A model generated the notes under the pieces. The model saw only the letters and a program-made list of their open reading frames with translations, ran no database searches and was not told the DNA's origin. The position numbers were made by a program, and so were the translations under genes. This document shows, piece after piece, positions 24,988 through 33,764 of a DNA stretch of 64,000 nt; the stretch's first letter is position 1, and each line of letters begins with the position of its first letter. Source of the stretch: Caryophanales bacterium UBA4682 (GTDB taxonomy: Bacteria > Bacillota_I > Bacilli_A > RFN20 > CAG-288); assembly GCA_002404995.1 (NCBI GenBank), contig DHKY01000006.1, positions 124,001 to 188,000 on the forward strand, in the 5' to 3' direction.

Positions 24988-27696
24988 TTAGTCCGCTAGA
25001 ATTTCGAGTAAGCCAGAGGAAATCCTCTTTCCAGAAACCTTATCAAAGAGAAGAATGCCTTTTCCTTTGGTATTAATCTCCAAAGTCTCGTTCCTACTAT
25101 AGTCAGAATCACCGAAAATAACAGAAGTCAGAAGATAGCCATCGACAGAAAGACGGATGGTCGTTTCCCTGCCGGAAGGCATGGCGGAATAGACTTTTCC
25201 TTCCATGCCTTTTCCTTGTTCAGCAATCGTGAAGAACTCAGGACGGATACCAATGACATAATCATCTTTTTCAATGACTTTCTCATCACGGCGTTCTTTA
25301 TCACCATCCTCAGTTAACCTGTGATAGTTGAAGAGAGTATCTTTGTTTCCTTTTTCAACATAGGAACGAAGTTTCTTTAAACGAAGAAGTTCTTCTTCTT
25401 TCTTCTCTGCTTCCAAATCTCGTGTCTTGATTTCCTCTTCTAAGGAAATAGGTGCATTCGGATAGAAGACTGCATGCCGATTATTAAAGAAAGTCCTATA
25501 TAAAGAACCATCTTCTCTCTCCTTGACCTTCGTTTCAATGAAGGTAATCGCTGGATTACCGACAAAGTCAGCAACAAAGAGATTATTCGGACGACGATAG
25601 ACCGTCAATGGTGCATCATACTGCTGAAGAACACCATTGTTCAATAAGCAGATGTGGGTGGCAAGAGTCCTTGCTTCGAGCTGATCGTGGGTAACATAGA
25701 CAAAGGTAGCTCCGGTATCCCGGTGCAAACGCTTAAGCTCAGAACGCCTTTCCAGACGAAGCTTTGCATCAAGGTTGGAAAGCGGTTCATCCCTGAAGAG
25801 AACCTTCGGTCCAGGAGCTAACGTACGTGCAATAGCAACACGCTGCTGCTGACCACCAGATAATTCATTCGGGAAACGATCCCTGAATTCTTCGACTTTA
25901 ACAATACGGGCTGCATGGCGAAGCTTCAACTCGATTTCTTCTTTGTCCAAAGCACGGACTTTGGAAAGATGGCAGGCTTTTCCATTAATCTTGGAAATAG
26001 CAATATTCCTCTCGCCACGGGCAGAATTGATAAGGGAAGTGTATTTTTCCCTCTCAAGAGAGTAATCCTTCAGAGTCTTGTATTTTGGCTCTAAGGCAGC
26101 ATAAGTCCTCTTAACAAGGGAAGCAGCAGCCTCGCGGATCCTATCATGAGCTTCTTTGTACTCTTTCTTATTCGGATGAGAGACCGATTCGACGACTTCT
26201 TCCAAGAATTCAACAAGACCATTACGGATAGCTTCTTCTGTTCCAAGGCAAGCATCATCTGCTTTTTCATAGAAAGCTTTGATGGCATGGTTCTTCTTGG
26301 CTTCATCGATGTGATTGACTAAGTCAAGGACATTGGCTTTGGCTTCCGGAACAACACGTTCTGCCTGATCAAGGAACCGTTTCCTAGCCGCTTTGTTTGC
26401 TTTATGATCAACCTTGTAACTAGCCCCTTCCACGTATTCGAATGCTTTGACAATCTTATTCTGTTCTTCTTTCGGGAGATAAGAGATTTCCTTCTTCAGT
26501 GAAGAATAGAATTCATCAAGGGTTCCATGTCCGATAGCAGAGACAAGTTTATCGAAATAAGGTTCAATACCCTCGCTGATCTGCAAAGAATAGTTCCGCA
26601 TAGTCTTATTGTTCGAAACCATCTGGGCATTGATTTTCTTTTCATCATTGGTTGCATAAGCTACCATCCTCTGCTGAAGCAAAAGAATCGTCCTATGAAC
26701 AGAGTCATCTCCAAGGAAGAAAAGAGAATCCTTGATTTCTTCAAAGAACGCATTAATCTTATCTTTTTCTTCTAGATAAGCAGGAATATTCTCTTCCCTG
26801 ATCTGGATATCCTTCTTCAGAACTTCACGTTCGCTCAAAGGAAGAAGATTCCTAGCTTCCTTCCTCTTCTCGATATGATTCGCTAAATGTTGATTCTTCT
26901 CAGAAAGCTTCCTCTCAACACCAAAGAGACGATTTTCCTCTTTCAGAGTATCTCCTGCTTTTTCAAGTGCATAAGCCTGCTTGAGGAAGGAGTCTACATT
27001 TCCGTCACCTGCCCTAGCCTGGTTATAGCCTGGAATCTGAACAAGCTGACCATCATCTAAGACCTGAATATCTTTCTGCATCCAAGCTGCTTTCCTTTGA
27101 TCCAAAGCAGCATTACATTCTGAGATTTTCAAAGCGACCTTATTCTCGACATCGCCATTTTCTAAATGAAGCTTAAAGACTTCTTTTGCAGTGTATTGAC
27201 TGACTGTGAATTCATCAATAATCTTGATGATAGCACGGCTATCAATGATACGGCCTTTCTTGTCTTTCGCATCATTGACAAGCTTAATGACTTTATTCGG
27301 ATCTTCTAGAACACGAATGATATCCTTCCGGGTCTTGTATTTGAAGTCACAGACGGGAAGCTTTTCTTTAACATTCTTTAGACCGAAAGTAATGTTCTGA
27401 TAGACGGTCCTATTTGGCCAGAGAGCATAGTTCTGGAAAAGGAATCCGACATCCCGCTTATTCGCAGGAACATTGATACCAGCTTCGGAATCGAAGACAA
27501 CCTTGTCACCGATTTTGATTTGTCCGGAAGTCGGCGTTTCAAGACCCGCAATCCTACGGAGAATTGTAGTCTTTCCGCATCCGGAAGGACCTAAAAGAGT
27601 AATGAACGATTTATCTGGGATATCTAAGCTGACATGGTCTGTTGCATAGAAATCTTTCCAGCGTTTGACAATATCCGTTAAAACAATACTTGGCAT
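24988..27696 (-). CDS. ABC importer ATPase with a ~470-residue insertion
   Basis: 902 residues against about 350-380 for the MalK/PotA/FbpC family. Walker A GPSGCGKTT (residues 36-44), Q-loop Q88 (LFQNYALWP), signature LSGGQQQR from residue 612, Walker B ending FRDEPLSNLD, the H-loop (VTHDQLEA) and a C-terminal TOBE-like domain (VIGIRPEFF) are all present. The Q-loop and signature are about 520 residues apart instead of about 50. The insert is lysine/glutamate-rich and predicted helical or coiled. The arginine before the Walker B aspartate (FRDEP) is unusual. It energises the fused permease encoded just upstream. GGAGG precedes the ATG. Confidence 0.9.
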   Translation of the reverse strand: MPSIVLTDIVKRWKDFYATDHVSLDIPDKSFITLLGPSGCGKTTILRRIAGLETPTSGQIKIGDKVVFDSEAGINVPANKRDVGFLFQNYALWPNRTVYQNITFGLKNVKEKLPVCDFKYKTRKDIIRVLEDPNKVIKLVNDAKDKKGRIIDSRAIIKIIDEFTVSQYTAKEVFKLHLENGDVENKVALKISECNAALDQRKAAWMQKDIQVLDDGQLVQIPGYNQARAGDGNVDSFLKQAYALEKAGDTLKEENRLFGVERKLSEKNQHLANHIEKRKEARNLLPLSEREVLKKDIQIREENIPAYLEEKDKINAFFEEIKDSLFFLGDDSVHRTILLLQQRMVAYATNDEKKINAQMVSNNKTMRNYSLQISEGIEPYFDKLVSAIGHGTLDEFYSSLKKEISYLPKEEQNKIVKAFEYVEGASYKVDHKANKAARKRFLDQAERVVPEAKANVLDLVNHIDEAKKNHAIKAFYEKADDACLGTEEAIRNGLVEFLEEVVESVSHPNKKEYKEAHDRIREAAASLVKRTYAALEPKYKTLKDYSLEREKYTSLINSARGERNIAISKINGKACHLSKVRALDKEEIELKLRHAARIVKVEEFRDRFPNELSGGQQQRVAIARTLAPGPKVLFRDEPLSNLDAKLRLERRSELKRLHRDTGATFVYVTHDQLEARTLATHICLLNNGVLQQYDAPLTVYRRPNNLFVADFVGNPAITFIETKVKEREDGSLYRTFFNNRHAVFYPNAPISLEEEIKTRDLEAEKKEEELLRLKKLRSYVEKGNKDTLFNYHRLTEDGDKERRDEKVIEKDDYVIGIRPEFFTIAEQGKGMEGKVYSAMPSGRETTIRLSVDGYLLTSVIFGDSDYSRNETLEINTKGKGILLFDKVSGKRISSGLLEILAD

Positions 27697-27698
27697 AG

Positions 27699-29513
27699 TT
27701 AATTTCCTCCGACGCCTTTATCGATAGAAGCACCCGTAAGCTTATTGACAATCAAATTGAAGAGAAGGACCGTTAAGATAATGAGAAGGTTAAGAGCATT
27801 AGCGGACTGTGGCCACCATTGCATCCAGCTATCAAGCAAGGTAGTCCTTAACACTGTCTGTCCGGAAGCGAGAAGAACAAACAGAGATAATTCACGCCTG
27901 CAGGAGGTGAATGGTAAGAGGTATCCGGAGATGACCGTTGATTTCTGGATAGGAACAATGATTCGAAGCATACGTTTCCACCAGGGAATATTCTGAATGA
28001 CAGCAGATTCCTCAATTTCTCCTGAGAGCTGCATCCTCGCTGAGATACCGCTACGAGAAGCAAACGGAAGATACTTGAAGGCTCCGACTAAAATCAGAAG
28101 AACAATCGAGTTCTGAATACCGAGCGTTGTTCCGATGCTTAAGAAAGCAGCACCTAAAGCCATAGAAGGCCTAAGATAAGGTAAGAAGGCAAGGTTATCA
28201 ACCAGAGTTGACAGAACAGTTCCACGACGTTTTGCAACCGCATATCCTATTAAGATACCTAAAGTACCAGCAATCAGACAGCAGGAGATGGAAAGCAAAA
28301 TCGAATTACGGAAAGCAAGCCAGACCTGTGGTTCGAATAAAATACCGACTAATCCATTTCCGGCATCTGTTTCCGTTCGGCTGATCCAGTACTGAAGTGT
28401 CCTAGAGGAATAGTCTCCAGAGCGGACACAGAGAGATTCTAAGGCAAATGTAATCAAAGGAAGCACGGAGCAGAACAAAGATAAGAAGACAAGGATGACA
28501 GCAATCGGATAATTCCATCCACGAAGCTTGATATAAGAAACCTGTCCTGATTTTCCGGTAACAGTCGTAAAGTTCTTACGTTTGCCAGTAAACCACTGGT
28601 TGAGAAGAAGAATACCGACGCCTAAGACAATCATGACAATAGCAAAGATATAGGCTTGGCCATAGTATCCTTTGTTAGTGAACTGTTTCCTATAGGTCGT
28701 AAGAACGTATTGTCCGCCGCCAAGATACTGAGGGACAGCATAGGCAGACCTTGAAGAAGAAAAGACAAGAAGGAAGGTTGAAATGATAGAAGGCATAACG
28801 ATAGGAAGAGTAATTTTTCGTGTGATTTTCCAACGGTTTGTCTTTAAAATTGTTGCCGCTTCTTCCAAGTTGGCATCCATGTTACGTAAGATACCACCGA
28901 TAAGAATGTAGGCAAATGGAGCATAATGCATGCCTAGCACAACTGCACAGGGGACGATTCCATAGACCATTCCGCTCGGAACCGAAATATGGAACAAGTT
29001 ATAGAGCATACCACCGACACCAGTTCCAATATCTGGGTTCTGGAAGAAGTTCTGCCAGAACGTAGCAAGAGTCCAAGAAGGCATGATATACGGGAACACG
29101 AAGATACTGGAAAGGAATTTCTTTGCCTTGATATCCGTGCGGGTAATCAAAAAAGCGACAATGCCACCATACAGAATGGCGATTACACTCGCTAAGAGCG
29201 ACATTTCCAACGAATTCAATAAAGGCTTCCAGAAATATGTTTTTGACCTGCTGCTTGCAAAGACACGATTCCACCATGCTGTGGTAAACGATCCGGGAAT
29301 GAGTCCAAAAGTAATTTCACTGATGCTGACCGTAAATGTTGACTGGACAAGAGAAACCAAAGGATAAATCGTGAAAACAAGAAGAACAGCTGTAAAAATA
29401 ACAAGCAGAACGTTCGCAGGTACAGAAAAATACCGCCGAACACTGTTCAAGCCGTGTTTGATTTTTCCTTCTTTCTTTGGCCTATGGTCGATGATTAAGT
29501 CCCTATTTGCCAT
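27699..29513 (-). CDS. ABC importer permease, two fused permease domains (FbpB/ThiP-like)
   Basis: 604 residues with about twelve membrane helices in two halves. Each half ends in an EAA-type loop that contacts the ATPase: EEAATILKTNRWKI in the first half and IEESAVIQNIPWWKRM in the second. Duplicated permeases of this kind are typical of Fe(III), thiamine, phosphonate and hexose-phosphate (AfuB-type) importers. AAGGAGATAAAA precedes the ATG. A strong hairpin separates this gene from the binding-protein gene. The ROK kinase in the operon points to a sugar or sugar-derivative substrate rather than iron, but this is inference. Confidence 0.9.
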   Translation of the reverse strand: MANRDLIIDHRPKKEGKIKHGLNSVRRYFSVPANVLLVIFTAVLLVFTIYPLVSLVQSTFTVSISEITFGLIPGSFTTAWWNRVFASSRSKTYFWKPLLNSLEMSLLASVIAILYGGIVAFLITRTDIKAKKFLSSIFVFPYIMPSWTLATFWQNFFQNPDIGTGVGGMLYNLFHISVPSGMVYGIVPCAVVLGMHYAPFAYILIGGILRNMDANLEEAATILKTNRWKITRKITLPIVMPSIISTFLLVFSSSRSAYAVPQYLGGGQYVLTTYRKQFTNKGYYGQAYIFAIVMIVLGVGILLLNQWFTGKRKNFTTVTGKSGQVSYIKLRGWNYPIAVILVFLSLFCSVLPLITFALESLCVRSGDYSSRTLQYWISRTETDAGNGLVGILFEPQVWLAFRNSILLSISCCLIAGTLGILIGYAVAKRRGTVLSTLVDNLAFLPYLRPSMALGAAFLSIGTTLGIQNSIVLLILVGAFKYLPFASRSGISARMQLSGEIEESAVIQNIPWWKRMLRIIVPIQKSTVISGYLLPFTSCRRELSLFVLLASGQTVLRTTLLDSWMQWWPQSANALNLLIILTVLLFNLIVNKLTGASIDKGVGGN

Positions 29514-29533
29514 TTTTATCTCCTTAATGGGGA

Positions 29534-29564
29534 AGAAGGACGGAGAGAGTATCTCCGTCCTTCT
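29534..29564 (-). other. Perfect 13-bp intercistronic hairpin
   Basis: AGAAGGACGGAGA (29534-29546) pairs without mismatch with 29552-29564 across a 5-base loop. It lies between the binding-protein stop and the permease ribosome site and lacks a T-run. Such hairpins after binding-protein genes stabilise the upstream message, giving more binding protein than permease. Confidence 0.7.
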
Positions 29565-29584
29565 GCAAATTCAGAATCGAATAT

Positions 29585-30817
29585 TTATGCCGTCTTCTTA
29601 TCAATCAGTTTGTTGATCCAGTCTTCCGTTTCGACTTTGACAGTGTTGATGTATTCGCCATCTTCCCTGACAAGGTTCTGTTTATAGAAAGCAAGATCTT
29701 TCTTATCATCAGCATTCTGGGCAATCGTATGATTGGAAGAATAGCATCCGATAGATTGTCCCCAAGGATTGAATCCTTCTGCAGTCCTCCTATAGTTAGT
29801 GAAGAGCCTTGCAGTGTAAGGACGCGGAGCCTTGGTTGTTAACTGAGCATATAAGGCATAGCCAAATCCAGAGAACGGAGCAATTCCTTTGTCCTGCCAA
29901 GCACCGACAGTTAAATTCGAGGCAGTAACAGAGCTATCACGGAGCTTAGAAAGAACGAATAATCCCATCTTTCCAGCGTTGTCTTCTTTAGAAACACCGG
30001 CTGCTAACTTTGTATCAGAAGTATAAGAGGTAATATCAGCATTGGCTAAGAATTTTCCAATCCACTCATAGGAAGCGTTCTTATAACCATCCGATGCAAC
30101 ATAGTCCTTTTTGAAATAATCCTTATAGGCCTGAGTCATCTTTGTAACCCAGGTATCCTTAGTTAACCTGACTAAGAAGTTCCTGTTGACCATTTCAGAG
30201 TTCGGATTCTTGAAGAAAACTTTTCCTTTGAACTTCTCTTCTGTAAGTTCCCAGACATTGGAGATGCTCGGAACATCTTCGCCAGTATTGTTCCAGATAA
30301 AGAGCTTATTAATATACTGATCGACAAGCGGAACAAGGTCGCCTTCATCAAGGTTTCCCTTGAAGGTATCACTGACATAGTTCGTCAGAATGTTGGCAGT
30401 CTTACGATAAGTGGCTAACCTAGCAGAGTCCTGGATTAAAACAAAAGATGCACCATCAGAGTTGTTTTTAGCAGAATATTCACTGGTAATCTTAGTGTAG
30501 ATTTCAGAGTCGCTCATCTTAGTACCAGTAGAACTCTTTGCATCAAGATTCAAATCAGGATACTTTTCAATAAAGCCCTTAACAGCATCCGCAATACGGG
30601 AAGAATTACCATAAGCTTTGAATTTACCAGTCTCAGCTTTTGCTTTCTCTAGTAATTCAGCATCCGTCCTCGTTGTTCCTAAGACAAATGGATCAGTAAC
30701 AGCCGATCCAGTATCCTTTCCGCCTGCAGGTGTAGAAGCAGAGGGATTATTGGAAGTTCCACCACATCCAACTAATAACGGCAAGAGTAAGAGAGTAAGA
30801 CCAAAATGTTTTTTCAT
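29585..30817 (-). CDS. Extracellular solute-binding lipoprotein of the ABC importer
   Basis: 410 residues with a lipoprotein signal (MKKHFG, leucine-rich core, LVGC), a Ser/Thr/Gly/Pro-rich linker to about residue 40 and a type-1/FbpA-like periplasmic-binding fold. Segments such as KAYGNSSRIADAVKGFIEKYP (only partly quoted here) and WELTEEKFKGKVFFKNPNSE, the 'law/leDPkwkGKI' equivalent, are typical of this class. It is the first gene of the operon, so it has the highest expected expression. AGGAGG precedes the ATG. Hexose phosphate, thiamine, polyamine and iron binders share this fold; the substrate is unassigned. Confidence 0.88.
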   Translation of the reverse strand: MKKHFGLTLLLLPLLVGCGGTSNNPSASTPAGGKDTGSAVTDPFVLGTTRTDAELLEKAKAETGKFKAYGNSSRIADAVKGFIEKYPDLNLDAKSSTGTKMSDSEIYTKITSEYSAKNNSDGASFVLIQDSARLATYRKTANILTNYVSDTFKGNLDEGDLVPLVDQYINKLFIWNNTGEDVPSISNVWELTEEKFKGKVFFKNPNSEMVNRNFLVRLTKDTWVTKMTQAYKDYFKKDYVASDGYKNASYEWIGKFLANADITSYTSDTKLAAGVSKEDNAGKMGLFVLSKLRDSSVTASNLTVGAWQDKGIAPFSGFGYALYAQLTTKAPRPYTARLFTNYRRTAEGFNPWGQSIGCYSSNHTIAQNADDKKDLAFYKQNLVREDGEYINTVKVETEDWINKLIDKKTA

Positions 30818-30877
30818 TGTATGAGCCTCCTTTTAAATGCTCTAGAATGATCAAAACCAGAAACGGTTCAGAATACC

Positions 30878-30891
30878 TGTAAGCGCTTCCG
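30878..30891 (-). promoter_or_regulatory. CcpA/LacI-type operator just downstream of the operon start point
   Basis: Reads CGGAAGCGCTTACA on the minus strand, matching 12 of 14 positions of the cre consensus with a palindromic AAGCGCTT core. It covers about +5 to +18 of the transcript from the promoter at 30903-30931, a road-block repressor position. A close relative, TGGAAGCGTTTACA, occurs upstream of the subtilase gene. Confidence 0.6.
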
Positions 30892-30902
30892 TTATGTATG
30901 GA

Positions 30903-30931
30903 ATTGTAAATTTTCTTAAATATTGTGTCAA
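30903..30931 (-). promoter_or_regulatory. Sigma-A promoter of the ABC-ROK operon
   Basis: Perfect TTGACA at 30926-30931, a 17-base spacer and TACAAT at 30903-30908 on the minus strand. The predicted start is near 30896, giving a leader of about 80 bases. Confidence 0.85.
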
Positions 30932-31540
30932 GTTTAAAGATGTTTCTATTTAAATTACAAAAAAATAAAAAATTCAAATTATTTCTTTATATTTTGATAT
31001 TTTTTGCCTATTTTTTCCTGTTATTTCTTATTTTTTTATCATTTTCATAAATGTGTTCTTTTCTTTTTCAAAGAACTTTTGAGTGATATTTTGTCCATTT
31101 GTCACAAAGTGCACACAAAAAAGCACACATTTTTTACAATGTAATTGAATGCCTTTTCATTTTCAGAATTGAAATATTGTAAACAGAAAGAAACATTGAT
31201 TAATTTCAAGAAAGACAAATAAACGAATTATTAGTTTACTCTTCCATCAGACTTTAGAGTCAAAGAGACTGTCCTCCGCTCCTCAGCTCACGTAAGTCTC
31301 ATTTGAAAAGCTCATTTTATAGTCTAAGGCAAATAGCGAAGGTTTGCATTTTATGGAAAGTCGCTTCAATAAACATCCACTTTTAATGAAAGCATCAATT
31401 TCTTCAGAAAGCATCGTTTCCTCTCAACTAGCTGTTTATTTTAGTTTTTTAGAGCGAATGTAGAACATACAAATGGAACAATAGTGATGAAAAGAACCAA
31501 AATAAATCGTACGTTTTATTTCGCTTTTCGTACTTTTTTA
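30932..31540. other. AT-rich intergenic region without a recognised gene
   Basis: About 600 bases between the divergent ABC operon and toxin-antitoxin promoters. It is very AT-rich (runs of T and A at 30955-31080). No open frame with a ribosome site, no tRNA and no convincing riboswitch fold was seen. Decayed sequence cannot be excluded. Confidence 0.5.
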
Positions 31541-31569
31541 TTGTCTTAATCGTTCGATTAAGATAGAAT
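31541..31569 (+). promoter_or_regulatory. Promoter with embedded palindromic operator of the toxin-antitoxin operon
   Basis: TTGTCT (31541-31546), a 17-base spacer and TAGAAT (31564-31569). The spacer region carries a perfect palindrome, TCTTAATCG-tt-CGATTAAGA, at 31544-31563. An operator between the -35 and -10 is what autorepression by the antitoxin or toxin-antitoxin complex requires. Confidence 0.75.
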
Positions 31570-31594
31570 AAAAGTAAAAGAAGGAGAAAATGAT

Positions 31595-31810
31595 ATGTCA
31601 ATAACTGCTACAGAATTGAAAAGCAATCTAGGAAAATATCTTTCACTCGCAGAAACAATTGATATTTTCATCACACGCAATGGTAAAGTAGTTGCCAAGC
31701 TCACAAATCCAAATCAAAATCGAGTAAAAATGGCTGAATCTCTATTTGGTATCCTTTCAGATGATAGGACCTTGGAAGAATCTAAAAAAGAAAGACTCAG
31801 TAAAATATGA
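31595..31810 (+). CDS. Phd/YefM-type antitoxin
   Basis: 71 residues. The N-terminal half (SITATELKSNLGKYLSLAE, then IFITRNGKVVAKL) is the Phd/YefM DNA-binding fold; the C-terminal half is charged and probably disordered until it wraps the toxin. It neutralises the PIN-domain toxin encoded next and represses the shared promoter through the palindrome at 31544-31563. GAAGGAG lies before the ATG. The stop overlaps the toxin start (ATGA), so the two are co-translated. Confidence 0.85.
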   Translation: MSITATELKSNLGKYLSLAETIDIFITRNGKVVAKLTNPNQNRVKMAESLFGILSDDRTLEESKKERLSKI

Positions 31811-32238
31811 AGGCTATTATCGATACCTGCGTTATCGTGGATGCCCTTCAAAAACGGGAACCGTTTTTTTCTGACGCAAAATCAATATTCCTTCTTTGTG
31901 CCAATTTAAAATTTGATGGTTTTCTTAGTGCAAAGGCCATTACGGATATTTATTTTCTTACCCATCGCCAAACGCATAGTGATACAGAAACAAGAAAAAT
32001 CCTAAGAACATTATGCAATCTATTCAACTTATTGGATACAACAGGTCTTGATATTCAAAAGGCGATATCGTCTGAAATTCCAGACTTTGAAGATGGTGTC
32101 AGGATAGAAACAGCCATACGCTCTAAATTAGATTGCATTGTGACCCGTAATACATCCGATTACAAAAATTCAGCAATTCCCGTCTATACGCCGAAAGAGT
32201 TTCTTCAAATAATAACAAATGAATGTAAAATCAATTAG
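31807..32238 (+). CDS. VapC-like PIN-domain toxin
   Basis: 143 residues with the PIN-domain acidic residues: Asp in MKAIIDTCVIVD at the N-terminus, Asp/Glu in the middle (PDFEDGVRIETA) and Asp in LDCIVTRNTSDY, which is the common DxxVTRNxxDF motif of this toxin group. PIN toxins are Mg-dependent RNases that cleave tRNA or rRNA sites; the target is not readable. It is paired with the Phd-type antitoxin through an ATGA overlap. The following 480 bases carry no gene. Confidence 0.87.
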   Translation: MKAIIDTCVIVDALQKREPFFSDAKSIFLLCANLKFDGFLSAKAITDIYFLTHRQTHSDTETRKILRTLCNLFNLLDTTGLDIQKAISSEIPDFEDGVRIETAIRSKLDCIVTRNTSDYKNSAIPVYTPKEFLQIITNECKIN

Positions 32239-32531
32239 GTTTTATTTTTTAAAGAGACGATTCATAGTCATTTAGTGAAATTGTAGATAAATTCATATCA
32301 AACATGTGATGCTAGGCTTTAAACAAAACATACCGCAACAAGTTTTCAGTTTTATTGTTCTTTTTCGACATCAGTTTCTTACTTCTATAGATAAAACCTA
32401 TATCAGATAAAGTCCTTTTCCAACGCATTTCACAGGGTATTCATGTGATAATTTTTATTAACGAATTCTGCTTTTTCTTAAGACTCTTTTCAAAGTGTTT
32501 CATACCCTCTCACTTATCTAATGTTTTGAGC

Positions 32532-32547
32532 TTTTTTTTGGGGGGGG
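32532..32547. repeat. T8-G8 homopolymer tract in intergenic DNA
   Basis: Eight T directly followed by eight G. The tract lies in the 32239-32720 gap, which otherwise holds only the prs terminator. No gene crosses it, so a coding slippage switch is unlikely. It may be prone to sequencing or replication error. Confidence 0.8.
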
Positions 32548-32595
32548 CTTCTCTATAACTGATTGGCGTCATTTCTTCCCTATATAGAGAACATT

Positions 32596-32682
32596 AAAAA
32601 AACCTCTTATGGCTTTAAACAGACGCCGATGCCTGAAGGATCCTTCAGGCATCATTGTCTTGCTCAATGGTCCAATAAGAGG
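32596..32682 (-). terminator. Large terminator of prs containing a 26-bp perfect palindrome
   Basis: On the minus strand CCTCTTATTGG pairs with CCATAAGAGG and is followed by seven T. The loop contains a perfect 26-bp palindrome (32628-32653) centred on GGATCC. The outer stem and T-run fit prs termination; the inner palindrome is an extra element. Confidence 0.75.
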
Positions 32683-32720
32683 GTTTGATACACTAGATTA
32701 GTGGCAGTTTTTTTATTTTA

Positions 32721-33698
32721 TTAGTCGACGAAACGAGAATAGACTTCGGAGATAGAGCTGTTGTGGGAGATAGACTGAATGACGTCAGCAAGCCTGGTAT
32801 CAAGTGAAACAACCTGAATCTTGATATCTTTGCTGTTCTTGAATTTCTCAGTAAGCGGGATAGAGTCCGTTACATAGATTTTTTCAAAGACTTTCTCAGT
32901 AGTCAGACGTTCATAAGCAGGATCAGAAAAGACCGCATGGGCAGCCGCCATCCTGATTCTCTTTGCGCCATGGCTCTTAAGAGCTTTGGCAGCAGCAATA
33001 GCAGATCCGGCAGTATCAATCCTATCATCGATGATAACACAATCCTTGCCATCGACATCGCCGATGATGTTCCTGACTTCCGGCTGATATTTGTTGTTAC
33101 GACGTTTATCGATAATAGCAATCGGAGTATCGAGCTTATCGGCAATCTGACGGGCACGGGTGACTCCGCCATGATCCGGAGAAACAGCGACTAAATTCTT
33201 CCGGTCAATCTCAGGATCATTATATAAAACGTGTCCTAAGAGCGGAATAGCAGACCTATCATCCTCAAGGCAGGAGAAGAATCCCTGAAGCTGAGGAGCA
33301 TGAAGATTGACGGTGATGACACGGTTTGCGCCTGCTGTAACAAGCCTGTCGGCAACCAATTTCGAAGAAATTGGTTCACGCGGCTTGGATTTACGATCCT
33401 GGCGTGCATAACCGAAGTAAGGGATGATGACATTGATTTCGCCAGCCGATGCACGGCGCAGAGAATCAATGAAAATCAGGACTTCCCTAAGATTGTCGTT
33501 AACCGGCGGACAGGTTGACTGGATGATGAAAACCTGTTTTCCACGGACGGTTTCTTCCGGACAGCATAAGACTTCACCAGATGGGAAATGGGCAAGATGG
33601 ACGGGGGAAAGTTCAGTAGAAAGAAGGTGGGCGACGGAATTGGCCAACTCGACATTAGCGGAGAGAGCGAAGATGACTGCATTACTATCAAGCTTCAT
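32721..33698 (-). CDS. prs: Ribose-phosphate pyrophosphokinase (PRPP synthetase)
   Basis: Makes PRPP from ribose 5-phosphate and ATP for nucleotide, His and Trp synthesis. From the ATG at 33698 it has 325 residues, and GGAGG is five bases upstream; the four-codon-longer TTG start would overlap this site. Motifs are FPSGEV, RQDRKSKPREPISSKLVA (the flexible ATP loop), SPDHGGVTRARQIA and the PRPP-binding VIIDDRIDTAGS, where the family usually has DTGGT. It is transcribed away from the ispE gene on the same strand and ends at a large terminator. Confidence 0.94.
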   Translation of the reverse strand: MKLDSNAVIFALSANVELANSVAHLLSTELSPVHLAHFPSGEVLCCPEETVRGKQVFIIQSTCPPVNDNLREVLIFIDSLRRASAGEINVIIPYFGYARQDRKSKPREPISSKLVADRLVTAGANRVITVNLHAPQLQGFFSCLEDDRSAIPLLGHVLYNDPEIDRKNLVAVSPDHGGVTRARQIADKLDTPIAIIDKRRNNKYQPEVRNIIGDVDGKDCVIIDDRIDTAGSAIAAAKALKSHGAKRIRMAAAHAVFSDPAYERLTTEKVFEKIYVTDSIPLTEKFKNSKDIKIQVVSLDTRLADVIQSISHNSSISEVYSRFVD

Positions 33699-33764
33699 GA
33701 TAACCTCCAAACACGTTATCTATTTTACGCCTTATCTTTCAAATTCAAAGAAAAACCAAACAGA

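Noticed and set aside
28325..28345. GGTTCGAAT resembling a tRNA T-loop
   Set aside because: It lies within the permease gene in a good reading frame, and no acceptor or anticodon arm surrounds it.
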